64,000 nucleotides of DNA from Ceratothoa steindachneri (GCA_963969495.1 OZ018324.1:51268861-51332860); one strand, 5' to 3'. Numbered from the stretch's first letter, positions 39,321 through 53,593 are shown. Numbers and translations are program-made. The notes: generated by a model from the letters alone, not told the origin.

Positions 39321-40027
39321 AGCATAATGATAGTGACTCCAACACTCATCTCTTTCGCCAAAGCCCAGATTCCCTTGCTCGGGTCTTCTAATACTTTGCC
39401 TGCAGTTGTTTGAGGAATCCCAGCGTGCGGACGCAGTCAGAATGCCATCAGTATTTCTTTCGGCAGACAACAGCCTCGTAGCCTCCGTTGTAGCTGTCCA
39501 TGTCACGTCTTACAATCTTTACATTCTTAATAGAGGATTGAGTAACGGTCATGATGTCGACATTTTGATACTCGAAAATCCAAGCTTTCTAAAAAATAGT
39601 GTACGATTATCTACGGGTATAAACTACATATTGGTAAAAGTTATCCAAATTCGGATGAATAAAACGAAAGTTATCATCAGATAAGGAAAAAGCAAGTGCT
39701 CAAAATCATCCGGACATGCCTAAGAAATCTGCTACATCTCTCTTTCTCTCTTTGCGCTAGCTAAACGTTAAGCTGCACCACTAAGATGGTCTTTCAATTT
39801 GAGCAATGGAAGAGACTGTCAAACGCTCCTAAAGTGTAGTCACAGATATTCTATCAACCTATGACAAAAAAGGTTTATGTGTGGATGGGGTCACCGTCGT
39901 CTGTATCGGATGCTCACATTTCAGCTGATTGAACGCTGCCGTGAACTTGCGTTCCGAAGTAGGGGCGTTAGCGTAATAGTGTTTAGACTTATGTTGGTTA
40001 GCCAATGGGGCCTAACTGCAGATGTGT

Positions 40028-40028
<1 letters not shown>

Positions 40029-40058
<30 letters not shown>
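40029..40058. repeat. (CT)n microsatellite
   Basis: Thirty bases of alternating C and T in otherwise unassigned sequence (39.3-40.3 kb). Confidence 0.97.
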
Positions 40059-40061
<3 letters not shown>

Positions 40062-40318
40062 GTCAAGGTCGCATAAGCAGAATAGAAGTGCATTACTTGT
40101 ACTTACTCTAAGTTCTTACTAAGCTGATAGTTGCGTTATCTGGCGGATCGCAATGATATTGGTTGGTTTCCCAGCTTAGGCAGAGCGAGATCTCGACCCG
40201 ACAGGGTGACGTGCCGTTTTCGTGTACCTTCCGCCGTGTAGTATATGTGTGTATGTAGGAACAAACACGAGTTAGTTGATTATCAGCTCCTTTCTTACAC
40301 TCTATAAGTATCGTTCTG

Positions 40319-41170
40319 AAAAATACTTGAGTTTATGGGCGCACGCTAGGGGGCGCTATTTCTAGGCTACATTTTGGGTTACAATTAATGCGAGCGGCTC
40401 TGCACATTTATTGAAATAATAATGACGATAGCGCCGCCTACTTTAGGCTATTTACGACAAAAAATAATATTTTTTTAGTTACTTTCGAAATTCCCCCTAC
40501 CCTCACTTAATTGTGGGGGTTGCAGCCCCCACACACCCCGCAACTTAAAATAACTCGTAATATTCCTAATTCAAAAGGCTAACATTTAGGCGATTGCTAA
40601 ATGTCGTCGGCGCTATCGTCCTCTTAAATTACCTAATAAATAATGAATTCGCAACAAAGGCTAAAAACCATCTCCACCTTTCACAATTATAATTGAGCCG
40701 CGCATCTTTTTCACACCTGCTGCAAATCTTCGCTTTAAAAATGAGGCCATGATCTATACAAAAGTCAATTAAATTGACCAAGGGGATTAACAAAACTGCT
40801 TGTTTGAAATAAGGTCGAATTAAGGGTTGCAAGTGTGTGAAAATAATGGTTTATTTTAACATTAAGAGAAGCTGTGCAATTTTATTTTCAAACGAAATGA
40901 CGAAATAGGTACACGAAACCCCCCCAATACAAAACATTTCGAAGCATAGAAAAATTCATTACAATAATAATTAATATAATCGAGTAGAAGTGCGGGCACT
41001 TACTAAATAATAAAGAATAGAGACCCCAGAACAAAGAACAAAACAAATACAATGCCGTGATTAGCTACATCAGAAGCTACCGTGTGACGTCATAAGGCCT
41101 AAATTGTAGCCCCAAAGTGTACCCCAGAAATAGCGCCCCCTAGCGTGCGCCCCAAAACTCAAGTATTACC
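40319..41170. mobile_element. Non-autonomous DNA transposon, 8-bp target duplication
   Basis: Terminal inverted repeats of about 65 bases (40322-40386 and 41102-41167) share 'aatacttgag' ends and an exact 'gcgcacgctagggggcgcta' core. The 8-mer 'tcgttctg' stands directly outside both ends (40311-40318 and 41171-41178), a good target-site duplication. Inside there is a second inverted pair ('gacgatagcgccg' near 40425, 'cggcgctatcgtc' near 40607) and a short hairpin 'gtgggggttgcagcccccac' (40513-40532). No transposase is encoded. An 8-bp duplication suits hAT or P-type elements, but the ends lack the usual hAT CA(G/A) start, so the superfamily is open. Confidence 0.85.
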
Positions 41171-41178
41171 TCGTTCTG

Positions 41179-42218
<1,040 letters not shown>

Positions 42219-42408
42219 TTTTTATTGGTATTTTTCTGTCTTGTTTTTGTTTTCCATTGGTTTTGTACTATGTGATGGGCGTTCCCTTCGTATCTCTGTA
42301 CCCTATATAAGGTTGTCTTCTCCATTTTCATGCTATTCCTGGAAAATGAACTTGCAAATATAGTTCGAAAGTGCTTGGATTCATCTTTTGATTTTCCTGT
42401 GGGTCAAT

Positions 42409-42832
<424 letters not shown>

Positions 42833-43065
42833 ACAACATACAAATAAATATCAACACACAAATATGAGAGAGGAAGTACAAGTTTAATGAACGCAATGAC
42901 ATACCTAACTAATACTTATAATATGAATTTTTTTAAAATAGCAATGAAACGAAGTCATTTAATACAAAATAAGTCTATGAAAAGGCATTTGGACAGAAAG
43001 CAAAAATGTCTTGGAAGCTGCCAATTACATGAACGATCGAATATACCGACAAGCTTTAACAACAA

Positions 43066-43705
43066 GGTCTGTTGACCAAAGTCGCGTGGTCACATATTCT
43101 GATTTATAACTTTACGACCTTCAAAACTTTCAATAATTCCGGACTAACCTAGGGAAGACCTTGGCAGTTATATCATTCGAAAGAGAATGAAAAACAACAT
43201 GAGGGTTTCAAATTTCGTTAGAATCGGCAGAATAGTTATGATGTTAAACCAAAACAAAGAAAAAGCAAAACGTGGACTGACGAACCGACGGACCGACCGA
43301 CGGACCGACTGCCGACATAGTGAGATATAGATAAAAACAAGGTCTGCTGACCAAAAAGTCACGTGGTCTCACTTATTCTGATTTATGACTTTACGACAGT
43401 CAAAACTTTCAATAGTTCAATCACTAACTTTAGGAGGACCATGACAGTTATATCATTCGAAAGAGAATGTAAAACAACATAAGGGTTTCAAGTTTCGTTA
43501 GAATCAGTCGAATAGTTATGATGTTATTGCCAAAACAAAATAATTCATGGGCTAACCATGGCAGGAGTCTGGCAATTATACCATTCGAAAGAGAATGTTA
43601 AACAACATAAGGGTTTCAAATTTGGTTATAATCGGTCGAATAATTATGATGTTACTACCAAAACAAAAACAAAGCAAAACGGGGACCGACCAACATAGTG
43701 AGATG
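43066..43705 (+). repeat. Tandem repeat, unit about 275 bp, two and a half copies
   Basis: Copy 1 starts at 43066 and copy 2 at about 43341, both with 'aaggtctg(t/c)tgaccaaa'. A partial copy 3 begins near 43545. The phrase 'atatcattcgaaagagaatg' occurs once in copies 1 and 2 and in near form in copy 3, and 'gggtttcaaatttcgttaga' follows it. Copies 1 and 3 end in runs of 'gaccgac'. No coding sense is seen. Confidence 0.9.
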
Positions 43706-43799
43706 TAAAGTAGCACGCGACTAATAACTTACAACATAAAACCTACAATACAAATCTCGTAAAAACCTATTGAAAAACAAATGATTACAACAAATGAAA

Positions 43800-44420
43800 C
43801 AACATCACAGCAAATGAGATCTCTACAGGATGCCATTGGGAATAATATCATCAACATAGAGATCATTGAATGAGTTAAAGAATTATGTGAGGAGTTATAT
43901 TATAGCAATGGTTCCATACATCAAATAACTATGGCAGAAGAGGAGGTCATCCTAATACTAATGAAGAGCGAAATTTTACACTTAATGCGGGCATAAAAAA
44001 TGGTGAAGGATTTGGTGAAGATGGAGTGATAATCGATTTTATGTGTCTGTCTATTTGCAAAATGTTAAATGCAAAGTGGGGACCCAATAGTATAGTCTAA
44101 ACTCTAAAGCTTCCGCTGTACTTATAAAAAAGGCAACAGGAAAGACACAATGAACTACAAGCCAATCTGTCTCTTATCACCGATAAATAAACTACATAAA
44201 ACATAACTAATAAACTAACACTTCACTGCAATCAACCAGGGAACAGGCAAGTTTCAGGAGTACCTATAATACATATGATCATCTACAGAGTGTTCAAAAA
44301 TGACTGCATAAACAAATGAATACGAAATACAAATATTTGTGCACATGGCTTTCAAAGACTAAGAAAAACCTTTGACTCATCTTAAGACCGATTGTTTTTA
44401 TAAGGCGACAAATAAGAAAC
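43800..44420 (+). pseudogene. RTE-type LINE reverse transcriptase fragment
   Basis: Frames give pieces in the order expected of RTE elements. There is a linker block around VKELCEELYYSNGS and 'MAEEEVILILMKSEI', then a short stretch like 'K.ATGK..D..NYKPICLLSPINKL' (44120-44200). 'HMAFKD.EKPLTHL' (44344-44385) corresponds to the catalytic AFVDYEKAFD motif but has a stop and lacks the conserved Phe-Asp. It parallels the fragment at 21.4 kb. It is truncated and inactive. Confidence 0.65.
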
Positions 44421-45985
44421 CTATGTTAACATACGCTCTTATGTACATAAACAGTCATGCAACATTGTCATTTAGCATGCACATGATTATTAATAAAACA
44501 AAGCAAAAAAGGTTGAAGACGGCAGGTTTGCGTCTATTTGTGTATTGCTTTCTCAATATTTACAACTAAGTGCTACATAAATACCTAAACGTGGAGTCGT
44601 GCGTAATATAAGTATATGCGTGTAATTAATCTGCGTGTACATAATATCTTTATGTGCGTGCGTTTGACTATAATCTAATTAAGGAAGAAACAAGCGGGAA
44701 TCGGATCACGGGAGGTGAAGTTTCCTAATTAATTTCCGGTAGCAGATTGGGGCAGGTAGGCTGCGGAGAGCGGACATGACGCAGGCCGGTGGGACAGGCC
44801 AATGTGGACAAGGTCCCGCGAGACCCTATCCCCCGGGACCCTCTCCCCCCTCCCCCCCCCAATATTTTCGATATTGGAGAAGACAGAACTTGACGCGCGA
44901 ACCGGCTCGGACTGACGATCAGAACTCGTGGAGACTTCAAGGCGGGTGGTGGGGTGGGGTGGGGGTGGAGTGTGCGGATTTGAGAAGGGGGATCGAATAG
45001 GGGGTAAGAAGTTGTGCGGAGTGGGGAAGGGGGGGGGAGGCTTATCTCGTATTAATGAGGTAAAAATGACGCGCAGACAAATAGGCAAATACACATAGTT
45101 AGATACGTATGTGGGTGTCATAGAGACATAGCTATATGTATGATATACGCACATGCCTGGACATGCACCTAACTAGAGCAACCTTTGATCATGTACAATA
45201 TCTTTTTTCTAAAGTTAGACACCCTAAAAGGAAAGAAGTCTGAGCCCCTTCGTTTTTAGTAACAAAGATCGCTTGCAAGAATCAAAATGAAAGGACTTGG
45301 AATTCTCTCTTCGTTTTCCTCTTCGACGTTTAGCATTGTAGGACCGACGCGGTCGTTTAGTGAACTATTACTACTCATACACTGCCGTATCTGCCATCTC
45401 ACTCAGCCCCAATCACCCAACAACAGGTGATTTGAACATTCGAGCAGCTACGAATACTAATAATAAATGAATCAAACGATAAAAGCGGGAAAAGAAAACG
45501 AAAGGCGATTCGTAAATGAGAGAAAATATTACGAAGGGAATCTTTGATTTAAAAAAAAGTTGTGATTGTGTTGGTTTAATCCCTTCATAACACTCCAACC
45601 ACTTCGACACAATGGGAATCGGGAACAGGTTAGTAAGAGTTAGAATCCAGGCTTTAGCTTCCTGAATACACCCTAAGTTCATAACTTCTGCGGTTTTTTT
45701 CCACTACTCGCAAGAGGAGATTCCTTCGTTGGTTTCCGATTTTCCATTTTAGCAAATACAAATCAGGCTAAGCGTCTCTCCTCCACAGTCAAGCTTGCGG
45801 ACACCATGGACACATGAAGATCCAGGGTCCTCGGATCTCAGAGCTGGGATACAAAGACCAGACATGACTCAAAACAGAATTATTATGGTTTCCTTAAGAC
45901 GGGATTCCCAAATAAAGGGCAGTATATAGATAGAGAAACCGATGGATATATGTATGGACCTATGGATAAAGTAATTAAAGAGTTT
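44421..45985. other. Unassigned sequence with a G/C-tract region
   Basis: 44710-45040 has several long C and G runs (44845-44861, 44941-44970, 45020-45040) that may form G-quadruplexes. No gene recognised. Confidence 0.5.
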
Positions 45986-47660
45986 ATCTTTATCCCTTCA
46001 CTTGCTCTCTTTATTCCAAATATTATATTTATAAACACTAATAGAGATTTTTCCACTGATATTCATCTTTGTGATCACAGTACGTCCAGTAGTTTATCTT
46101 TATTCCAACCATTATTTCTTTATTGGTAAGAGCTTATCTTTATCCCATTCAATGCTTTCTTTATTGTCAATAGTTTATCTTTGACCCAGCCGTTCATTTC
46201 TTTATTTCTTTATCCCATCGCTTGCTTACTTTTTTTCCTAAAAGATTATATTATCCCATCCATTTACGAGTATTCTTTTATTCGTACAAGCTAATCTTTA
46301 TCGAAACCTTTGCTTTCTTTATTTCCAATAGTTTAATCTATCACATCCATTTCTTTTTTATTCTCAATATTTTAGCTTTATCCACTTTCTTTGTTATTCC
46401 CTATAGTTTAACTTTATCCCATCCATTTATTTCTTTATTCGCACAAGCTTATCTATATCCCAACTGTTGCTTTCTTTATTACTAATAGTTTACCTTTATA
46501 ATATCCATTTATTTCTTTATTAGGCATAGTTTATCCTTATCACATACTTGCCTTTTTTTATTCACAATAGTTTAACTTTATCGCATCCATTTATTTCTTT
46601 ATTTCTTTCTCCCATCCGTTACTTTCTTTATTCCCAATATTTTAGTTTTATGACATCCATTTATTTCTTTATTCGCACGAGATTATCTTTATCCCATCCG
46701 TTGCTTTCTTTATTCCCAACATTTTAACCTTTTACCATCCATTAAGTTGTTTATTCTCACGAGCTTAGCTTTATCTTATCCCTTGTTCTCTTTCTTTCCA
46801 TTAGTTTACCCCTATCTCCCTCTTGCGTCGTTTATTCCCAATAGTTTATCTTTACGCCTTTCATTTATTTCTTTTTGGCACAAATTTATCTTTATCCCAC
46901 CATTTCTTTCGTTATTCGCATGAGCTTATCTTTATCCCATCCGGTGCTTTCTTTATTCGCGAACCTTCATCTTTATCTCATCACCTGGCTTTTATTAATA
47001 ATAGCTTATCTTTATAGCTTCTTTTTAAAGATGTATTCGCATGAATTTATCTTTATCCCATTCTTTTTTTTTTTTTGCAAATAGTTTATCTTTACCTACT
47101 ACATATATTTCTTTATTCGCATGAGCTTAGCTTTATCCCACCCGATGCTTTGTTTATTCCCAATAAATTATCTTTATCCAATCCATATTTGTTTTAATAG
47201 TTTATCTTTATCCCCTCATTTATTTCTTTATTCGAACAAGCTTAGTTCTATCACATCGGTTGCTTTCCTTATTCCTAATAGTTTATCATTATCTTCCATC
47301 TTGCCTTTCTTATTCACAATAGTTTACCTTATCGATATACATATTTAATTCTTTATTCGATAGAACTTCTTTTTATCCCATCCTTTGCTTTCTTTATTCG
47401 CAATAGATAAACTTTACCACATACATATATTCTTTATTCACACTATCTTATCTTTATTCCATCTGTTGCGTTCTTTATTCCAATAGTTTATCTTTATGCC
47501 ATCCTTGTTTTCTTTATTGCTAATAGTTTATCTTTACCCCCTTAATTTATTTTTTCATTCGCACGATCATATCTTTATCCTATCCTTTGCTTTCTTTCTT
47601 CCAAATAGTTTATCTTTATCCCATCCATTTATTTCTTTATTCCCACTGATATTTCTCTTT
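45986..47660 (+). repeat. T-rich minisatellite, unit about 45 bp
   Basis: Variants of 'agtttatctttatcccatcc', then 'atttatttctttattc' and 'gcacaagc', recur about every 40-50 bases for 1.7 kb. Some units carry 'ttgctttctttattcccaat' instead of the 'atttatttctttattcgcac' part. Two unit types therefore seem to alternate (see findings). The Leu/Ser/Tyr-rich open frames over it are repeat artefacts. Confidence 0.92.
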
Positions 47661-48189
47661 GTAGCCCCATATTCTTTGTTCTCTTGAAGGAACAACGACT
47701 TAGAAAGTATGTGGCTTCTTCAACTAAGTCACATCAGGTGTGGTTAGTCTCTGGTTAGGAGTGTCCATAGGGTTGACTTTGTAGCGAAATCTCAACATTC
47801 ATTTTCGGTCCTTATTTTTTACTTCACCTCTCAAGATTTAGGAGAGGAGCGTGCCTTCCTGCTCCCTCCTATTGGTTTAATTCCTTGAATCCTGTTCGTT
47901 TCACACATCTTTTACTTACCTCAACTTCTCCAATCTTTAAAAATCTCTTTCTGAATCCTGGTGGACATACTTTCGTTGGTTTATGTCTCTTTTTTGAAAA
48001 AGGCAAAACAAAAATATTTCACCTCCGTCATGAACTGGATGTAGAAGGAATAAAATCCTTAAAAGGAGGAGAAGAAAATGTAAGACTGTAATGTAGTCTC
48101 CTGAGTCACATTTTTCTTCCAACTTCATCACATTTCGATTTAAGGTTAAGGCAAACCACTGTTCTCACCCGTCCTTGTCATTTTTTTTA

Positions 48190-48960
48190 TACGAATAACT
48201 AGTGATTCACCATCATCGAGCTCCTTGCTAACCTGTCTTGTTCTTTGGTAATATTCCACTAGAAACCAGTAATTCACCATTATGTAGCTTCTAGCTAACT
48301 CTTCCTTGCCATTTTGTAAGATACAACCTTACAGGCGCGGATCCAGGAGGAAGGGGGTAGGCTGAAGCCCCTTCAAAAAATTTCAGACAACCTTATGTAT
48401 ATATTTCATTTTTAAGCCATACCTGTATTTTTCTATTCTGAAAGTTATGTAATAATATAGAATATCTATAAAAAACAGCATTTTAAACCGTTACGATTGA
48501 ATGTATCTTATATGATACATGTCTAAAATACAGGTAAATCTCAAAAATAATTATTTAATTTAGTATTCTACCTTGACTGATGTCCTAAAACTACAATAAA
48601 CCACAATTCATAATTTTCTGATGTGTGGAAAACTTTCGGAACTGAGAGAGTTGGTGCTCACTCCTGTGTGACTGTGAAATACTCTTATTTATCATCAATG
48701 CTGCGTAAGATAATCATTATTAATGATCAATGCCATTTTCTCAGATTACTCAGAGGGAGGAGGAACTCAGGTTAGCCCCCCCGCCCTCCAACAATTTTTA
48801 CCCTGGATCCGCCACTGTAACTTGAGCCCAGTAATTCACCATCATCTAGTTCTTGGCTAACTTGTAAGATACAAGCAGGGACCAATAATTAACCTTCATC
48901 TAGCTCCTAGCAAGTTTAACTAGGTCAGGAACTGATAGTTTCCCTCAACTCACTCTTGCA
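48190..48960 (+). repeat. Tandem repeat split by a hAT-like MITE
   Basis: The unit, roughly 'ccagtaattcaccatcatct', 'agctcctagctaac' and 'ttgtaagatacaa', occurs at least two to three times left of the MITE (48190-48331). It occurs two more times right of it (48818-48960). Period is roughly 60-90 bases. Confidence 0.7.
48332..48817. mobile_element. hAT-like MITE, about 486 bp
   Basis: The ends are 'caggcgcggatccagg' and, in reverse complement on the right, 'cagtggcggatccagg' (14 of 16 identical). The CAGTGGCGGATCCAGG end is a familiar hAT-type MITE terminus. The flanking 8-mers 'caacctta' and 'taacttga' match at only 5 positions, so a clean target duplication is not seen. No coding capacity. 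Confidence 0.8.
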
Positions 48961-51280
48961 TTTCACTTCTTGTTTATTACAGGAATGAGCGAACTCGATG
49001 ATGAATTTCAGTGACGAGGTGATGAAAAATTGGCTTCTTCAATTGTAATCGATCACTCCGATTTTCAATCAATATTACTATTTTTTCTTTATTATTTTTT
49101 TTTCTGTTATTATTGAACAATTTTCCTACACAGTAGGGTGGGTTCTCATCATCATCGCTATCCTGCCCGTACCCATTCTCCTATTAACCACAAAACTATT
49201 TGTTGAGAGTACTTCCCAATAATTATTGCCTATCATTATCACCAAATCAATAATTAATTCTTCAATAATTGACCGATTTTTGCGGAAATTCTGTTTCCCT
49301 GCAAAATCCGGCTCCTCTTGTGATGTTTCTCATTTTTGATACTTTGCGCTTGGGTGCCTTCAAAATAGGGGAACAATGAGATCGTAATAAAGTAGAAAAA
49401 ACAACAAAAAAACACGCCCATGAAATGCAAACAACAAACCGCAAATCCTCGGAAGATCTTAATTAAGGGTCAACCTCGAGAAGGCGCAGGGAACAAATTT
49501 GAAAAGTAGGATTTTATTATTTATTTCGAAGGAAAACAAAGGAAAACGTAAATAGCCAAGTCACGTTTAACTTCTGTTTGGTGTGAGTGTATATGTACGT
49601 GTATGTGGTAAAAGCAGAGACACGTCATTGTTAGTTGTTGTTTTTTTTATCGCCTGCGTGGTAATCCTTCGGCAACTGCCAACAACTTTTAATTGAAAAT
49701 GAGAGGAGACCGGTAGTTATGAGAATCATTATTGTATTGCAAACGATAATCTAATGCAACGGTAATTAGTCGGTAATCCGATACAGGATAATTCGGTGAC
49801 GGGAAACAGGCGCCTCGAATACCGGTTTTGGCTCCTGACTCGATATTTGTGGTCAGACTGCGGTTGGGATCCCGATGGAAAAATCGGACCTTTCTAACAG
49901 ATAAAATAAACTCCTTCCTTTCTTCCTCATCGCTATTTCCTCACCGCCACCCCCCTCTCAATTAATCAATCAATCACACTCACCTACTGAAAACCTAAGA
50001 GAAAATTATAAAAATGATTTATCACGGCGCGGGAAATATATAGACCGGCTCGTCATGTCTTCTCGACTGATATCTGCTGGTAATAGATAGCAGCTTATAC
50101 CAGCAAATAAAAACGGTATTAAGGATATTCCCGAAACGGGTAGAGGAGTTAATAATAATATTTTTAATGCATCCCCCCCCCATGAAATTAAAATATACAT
50201 TTACGTAATAATAATAATGCATTGTATGAGGCTCTGGAGAGCTATTGGTCCTGGCACAGCGCTCGTCTAGCAGAAGAGAATGGTCTTGAAGATGCTTTGA
50301 AAATACCGGGAGAGGGAATTCGTAGTGGCCGACTGATAGTAGGGTGGGGTGGTAGGAGTGGTCTGGGAACATTCCGGACCACAGTAGATTCCATGATCTT
50401 GACTATTAAGTTCATCACTCTCCCACGCAGTCACGGTTGTCTAAACCTGTGACCCCGCACGCACCGGGATTACGTGTCTGTCTGGACGCTAACGTGGGGA
50501 AGGGATGATACGGCGCGCTGAACCGAACTTACACATTATGGATTGTATAACCGTGTCTCTGTAAGTGTCTGTATGTGAACTGTGTAAAAGTGTATGAAAG
50601 ACGAGGTATCTTGCATTGTGGGGGAAAAAAAACTATCGCCTCGAACGTTGCGACAGAGTTGTGCGTCATTTTCGACTCGAGTGCCTAAAGCTGTCACTTT
50701 TTACGCTACTCGAGCTTTAATCTTTCACGTATCTTCGCTTCACCCATGTTCATATTGGGGTGGAGATGCTCTCCTTGAATTTAACCCAATCTTTCAAATG
50801 CGAGGTATAAAATTTGCATTCCATGATAACGCATCAGGTGGAGGGTGGCATTTTCATGGAAAATTTGAAGCGAGATTAACAAAGAAAAGGGTTTAACCAA
50901 AACTTCGAGCTCTTCTCCCTAGAGATTCTCAAATTAAAAGAAGTGACTAAAAATACCAATACGAGAAAAACAAAGTGTATTAGGCTCTCATAAAATTTGC
51001 TAACGAGATGAATAAGAGCCCAAAGTACCGTTTTTAAATAAAAACAAAACAAAGAGTCTGTCCTGACCGAGAAATAAAGGAAAACTGACTTTAGCGAGCT
51101 TATTTATCTTCACTAACTAATAAAGACTCAGTGGATCGGCCGGATGGCTGGGCAATGAGGCGAGGTTGTCAACGTATGTCAGGTGTCGCCTTCACAAAGT
51201 GACAATGAGGAGAAGGAGGGAGGACTGATGAATTCGGCTGCACTTGTTGGAGACGAGTTAGTAACACTATTCAAAGTGGA
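48961..51280. other. Unassigned sequence
   Basis: AT-rich with short frames on both strands. The 100-codon plus-strand frame at 50594-50896 has no recognisable domain. Nothing else seen. Confidence 0.5.
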
Positions 51281-51282
51281 GA

Positions 51283-51600
51283 ATGGCATCAAAAGGATTC
51301 AAAGGCGTACTGCGAGTTACTGATGAAAACTCTTACCTTGATTCAAGAAACAATCATTCAGGATGGGAACTCCCCATCCCCCTTCATCCATGCTGGATTA
51401 GTTATAATCTAAAGGAATTGGAGGAGACTCAATCATGGCCTTGTCTCCCGACAGTTGCGACCTAAATCCAATAGATAACGAGCGCAGACTCTTCCTGGTC
51501 AAGGAAGGGTCCGACCTATCCCTTTTGAGCTCGTGGACACAGTTATATGCTCGGGATCAAGACGACCTATTTTTTCTTGTCTATTCCTCATTAAGCGAAC
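51283..51600 (+). pseudogene. Possible Tc1-like transposase C-terminal remnant
   Basis: One frame reads ALSPDSCDLNPIDNERRLF near 51437-51490. It resembles the Tc1-type 'WPA.SPDLNPIEN.W..LK' block that holds the third catalytic acidic residue. Upstream, in another frame, IQDGNSPSPFIHAGLV resembles the 'QQDN.P.H.A' block with the second Asp. Spacing between the two blocks fits the family roughly. No N-terminal part, no inverted repeats and several frame changes: a tentative call. Confidence 0.4.
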
Positions 51601-52015
51601 CTTCCTGGTACCAGTGACCTCCGTCTCAAACTAGATGGAAACTACTTGGGCTTTATTCCTTTTACGCCTTTTCCCCCTTTTACGGCACTTTCTTCACAAG
51701 CTCCTTCTCATCTATTTTCTTGGTCGGGAGATACTTTTGCAGGCTAGTCGCCGACAGGCTTTCATGCATTCGTCCATGATTGGGGCTAAGAGGGGATAGG
51801 TGGTTGGCTCACCCCTCTGGTTGTGGTTGGCAGTTTCCAGGTGACAGTTCTAATGTGTTTAATAAATAATGCTGTTAGTTGCTTCCCCCAAAACTAGTTC
51901 ATGTTATTTTCTACATAATAACCTAGTCACACCTAATTGGGTACAGGTGATTGTTTATCTTGTTTTAATAGAGAAAAAGACTTGTTTAATATATCAACTT
52001 TGCTGGTACAGGTGA

Positions 52016-53535
52016 TTTTTGAGGAAGTAACTGCCCTGATCTCATGCTCTAACAAATCTGGATCCCCTAAGGACGTCTTTCCACCCAAACTCCTCCACCG
52101 AATTCTCCCTGCTGTCCTCCCACTGATTCTTCATCTCTTTAACACTTCTCTTGCTACAGGGGTGGTTCCCTCTTCCTTCAAACATGCCTTAATTCGTCTT
52201 ATCATTAAAAAAACACACCTTAACCCCTCTGAACTATCTAGCTATCGCCCTATCTCACAATGTTCATTCCTCTCTAAGATCCTCGAGAGAGTTGGTTTCT
52301 CTCGCCTTAATGACCATATTTTTAACTGCAATATCGATGAAATGTACCAATCGGAGTTCAAAGCGAAGCACTCTGCTGAAACTTCTTTTCTTAATGTTTC
52401 AGATGGTTTACGTAGAGCAGCCGATAAGGGTTGTACGTCCATTCTGGTCCTTCTAGACCTCTCCTCTGCTTTCGACACCATCGACCACACTGTCCTCCTT
52501 AATCGTCTTCAAACTTCCCTTGGTCTCTTGGGCACTGCACTTGATTGGTTCCGTTCATACCTCTCCTCCCGCACTCAGTCGGTTGCGCTCGATAACCCCT
52601 CCCCCGAGCCCGTGCCCATTCATTTTGGGGTGCCTCAGGGCTCACTCCTTGGTCCCCTCCTCTTTCGTATCTACTTACTTCCTCTTAGCTCCCTTCTTCG
52701 CGATTTAGGCCTGTCCTTCCACCTCTATGCTGATGACACTCAGATATACTTTTCCTCCTCCCTTGTGTCCTTTTCTCAATCAATTACCAAGCTTCTTTCA
52801 GCCTACACCCCCATAAACGAATGGCTGCCTGCCAACTTTCTCAAATTTAACCACGATAAAACTGAAGTTCTCCTTGTTGGTACCTTCGGGAAACCAATGT
52901 CGCCTTCTCTGTTTCCGTCAGTAATCTTGGTGTTATTTTCGACGAGCAGCTCTCGTTTAAACCGCACATCCATCGTATCTGTAAGACTTCCCTCGGTTTC
53001 CTCCCAAACTTTTCACTTGTTCAATCCCATTTGGATCGACGAAGCCTTGAAACGGCTATTCATACCTCCGTCACTTCACGCTTAGACTACTGCAATCCTC
53101 TTCTAGTGAATCTCCCTTCTCCGTCACTTTGTACCCTACAACTAGTTCAAAACTATGCTACCCGGCTCCTCCTTCGCCTCCCCGCTTCTCTCCTTCGATG
53201 CCTCTGTTACAGGAGCTACACTTGTTACCTGTTCGCTTCCATACCCACTATAAAATTCTTTTATCACCTACAAGTCCTTAAACCTTGAGGCTCCACCGTA
53301 TCTCTCGTCTGCCCTCTCCCATCGTCAAACTCCTCGGGCAATCCGGTCTAACCTCGCTCCTCTCTTGAACACTACTCGGTGTGTCCTCTGCTCGATTGAT
53401 GACCATTCCTTCTCAGTTTGTGCTCCTAGACTCTGGAATGCATTTCCTGCCGAAATCCGATCCTCTCCCTTCCTTGCTACTTTTAAACGTCTCCTGAAGA
53501 CTCATCTCCACACAATTGCCTTCTCTCCCCTGTAA
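52016..53535 (+). pseudogene. L2-type LINE ORF2 3' half (reverse transcriptase)
   Basis: The first frame holds a complete RT palm. It reads FPPKLLHRILPAVLPLILH, SSYRPISQCSFLSKILERV, ILVLLDLSSAFDTIDHTVLL (catalytic Asp), FGVPQGSLLGPLLF and LYADDTQIYF. The YADD codons lie at 52726-52737. HDKTEVLLVG follows. Near 52900 the frame shifts and continues with NLGVIFDEQLSF, then TSRLDYCNPLLVNLP. A second shift near 53260 leads to CAPRLWNAFPAEIRSSPFLATFKRLL and a stop at 53533-53535. All main motifs survive with only two shifts, so this is the youngest LINE here. It is 5'-truncated: the endonuclease is missing and the frame joins unrelated sequence near 52016. Confidence 0.92.
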
Positions 53536-53593
53536 ACTTTCTCTACACTCGCTACACAACCTGCGTTCTGTGAGGGCTAACCGCCCTGGAGGG

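Noticed and set aside
46222..47687. Series of Leu/Ser/Tyr-rich membrane-like proteins
   Set aside because: All lie in the T-rich minisatellite and reflect its repeated unit.
50594..50896. 100-codon plus-strand frame as a gene
   Set aside because: No recognisable domain, no splice or promoter context I can support; left unassigned.
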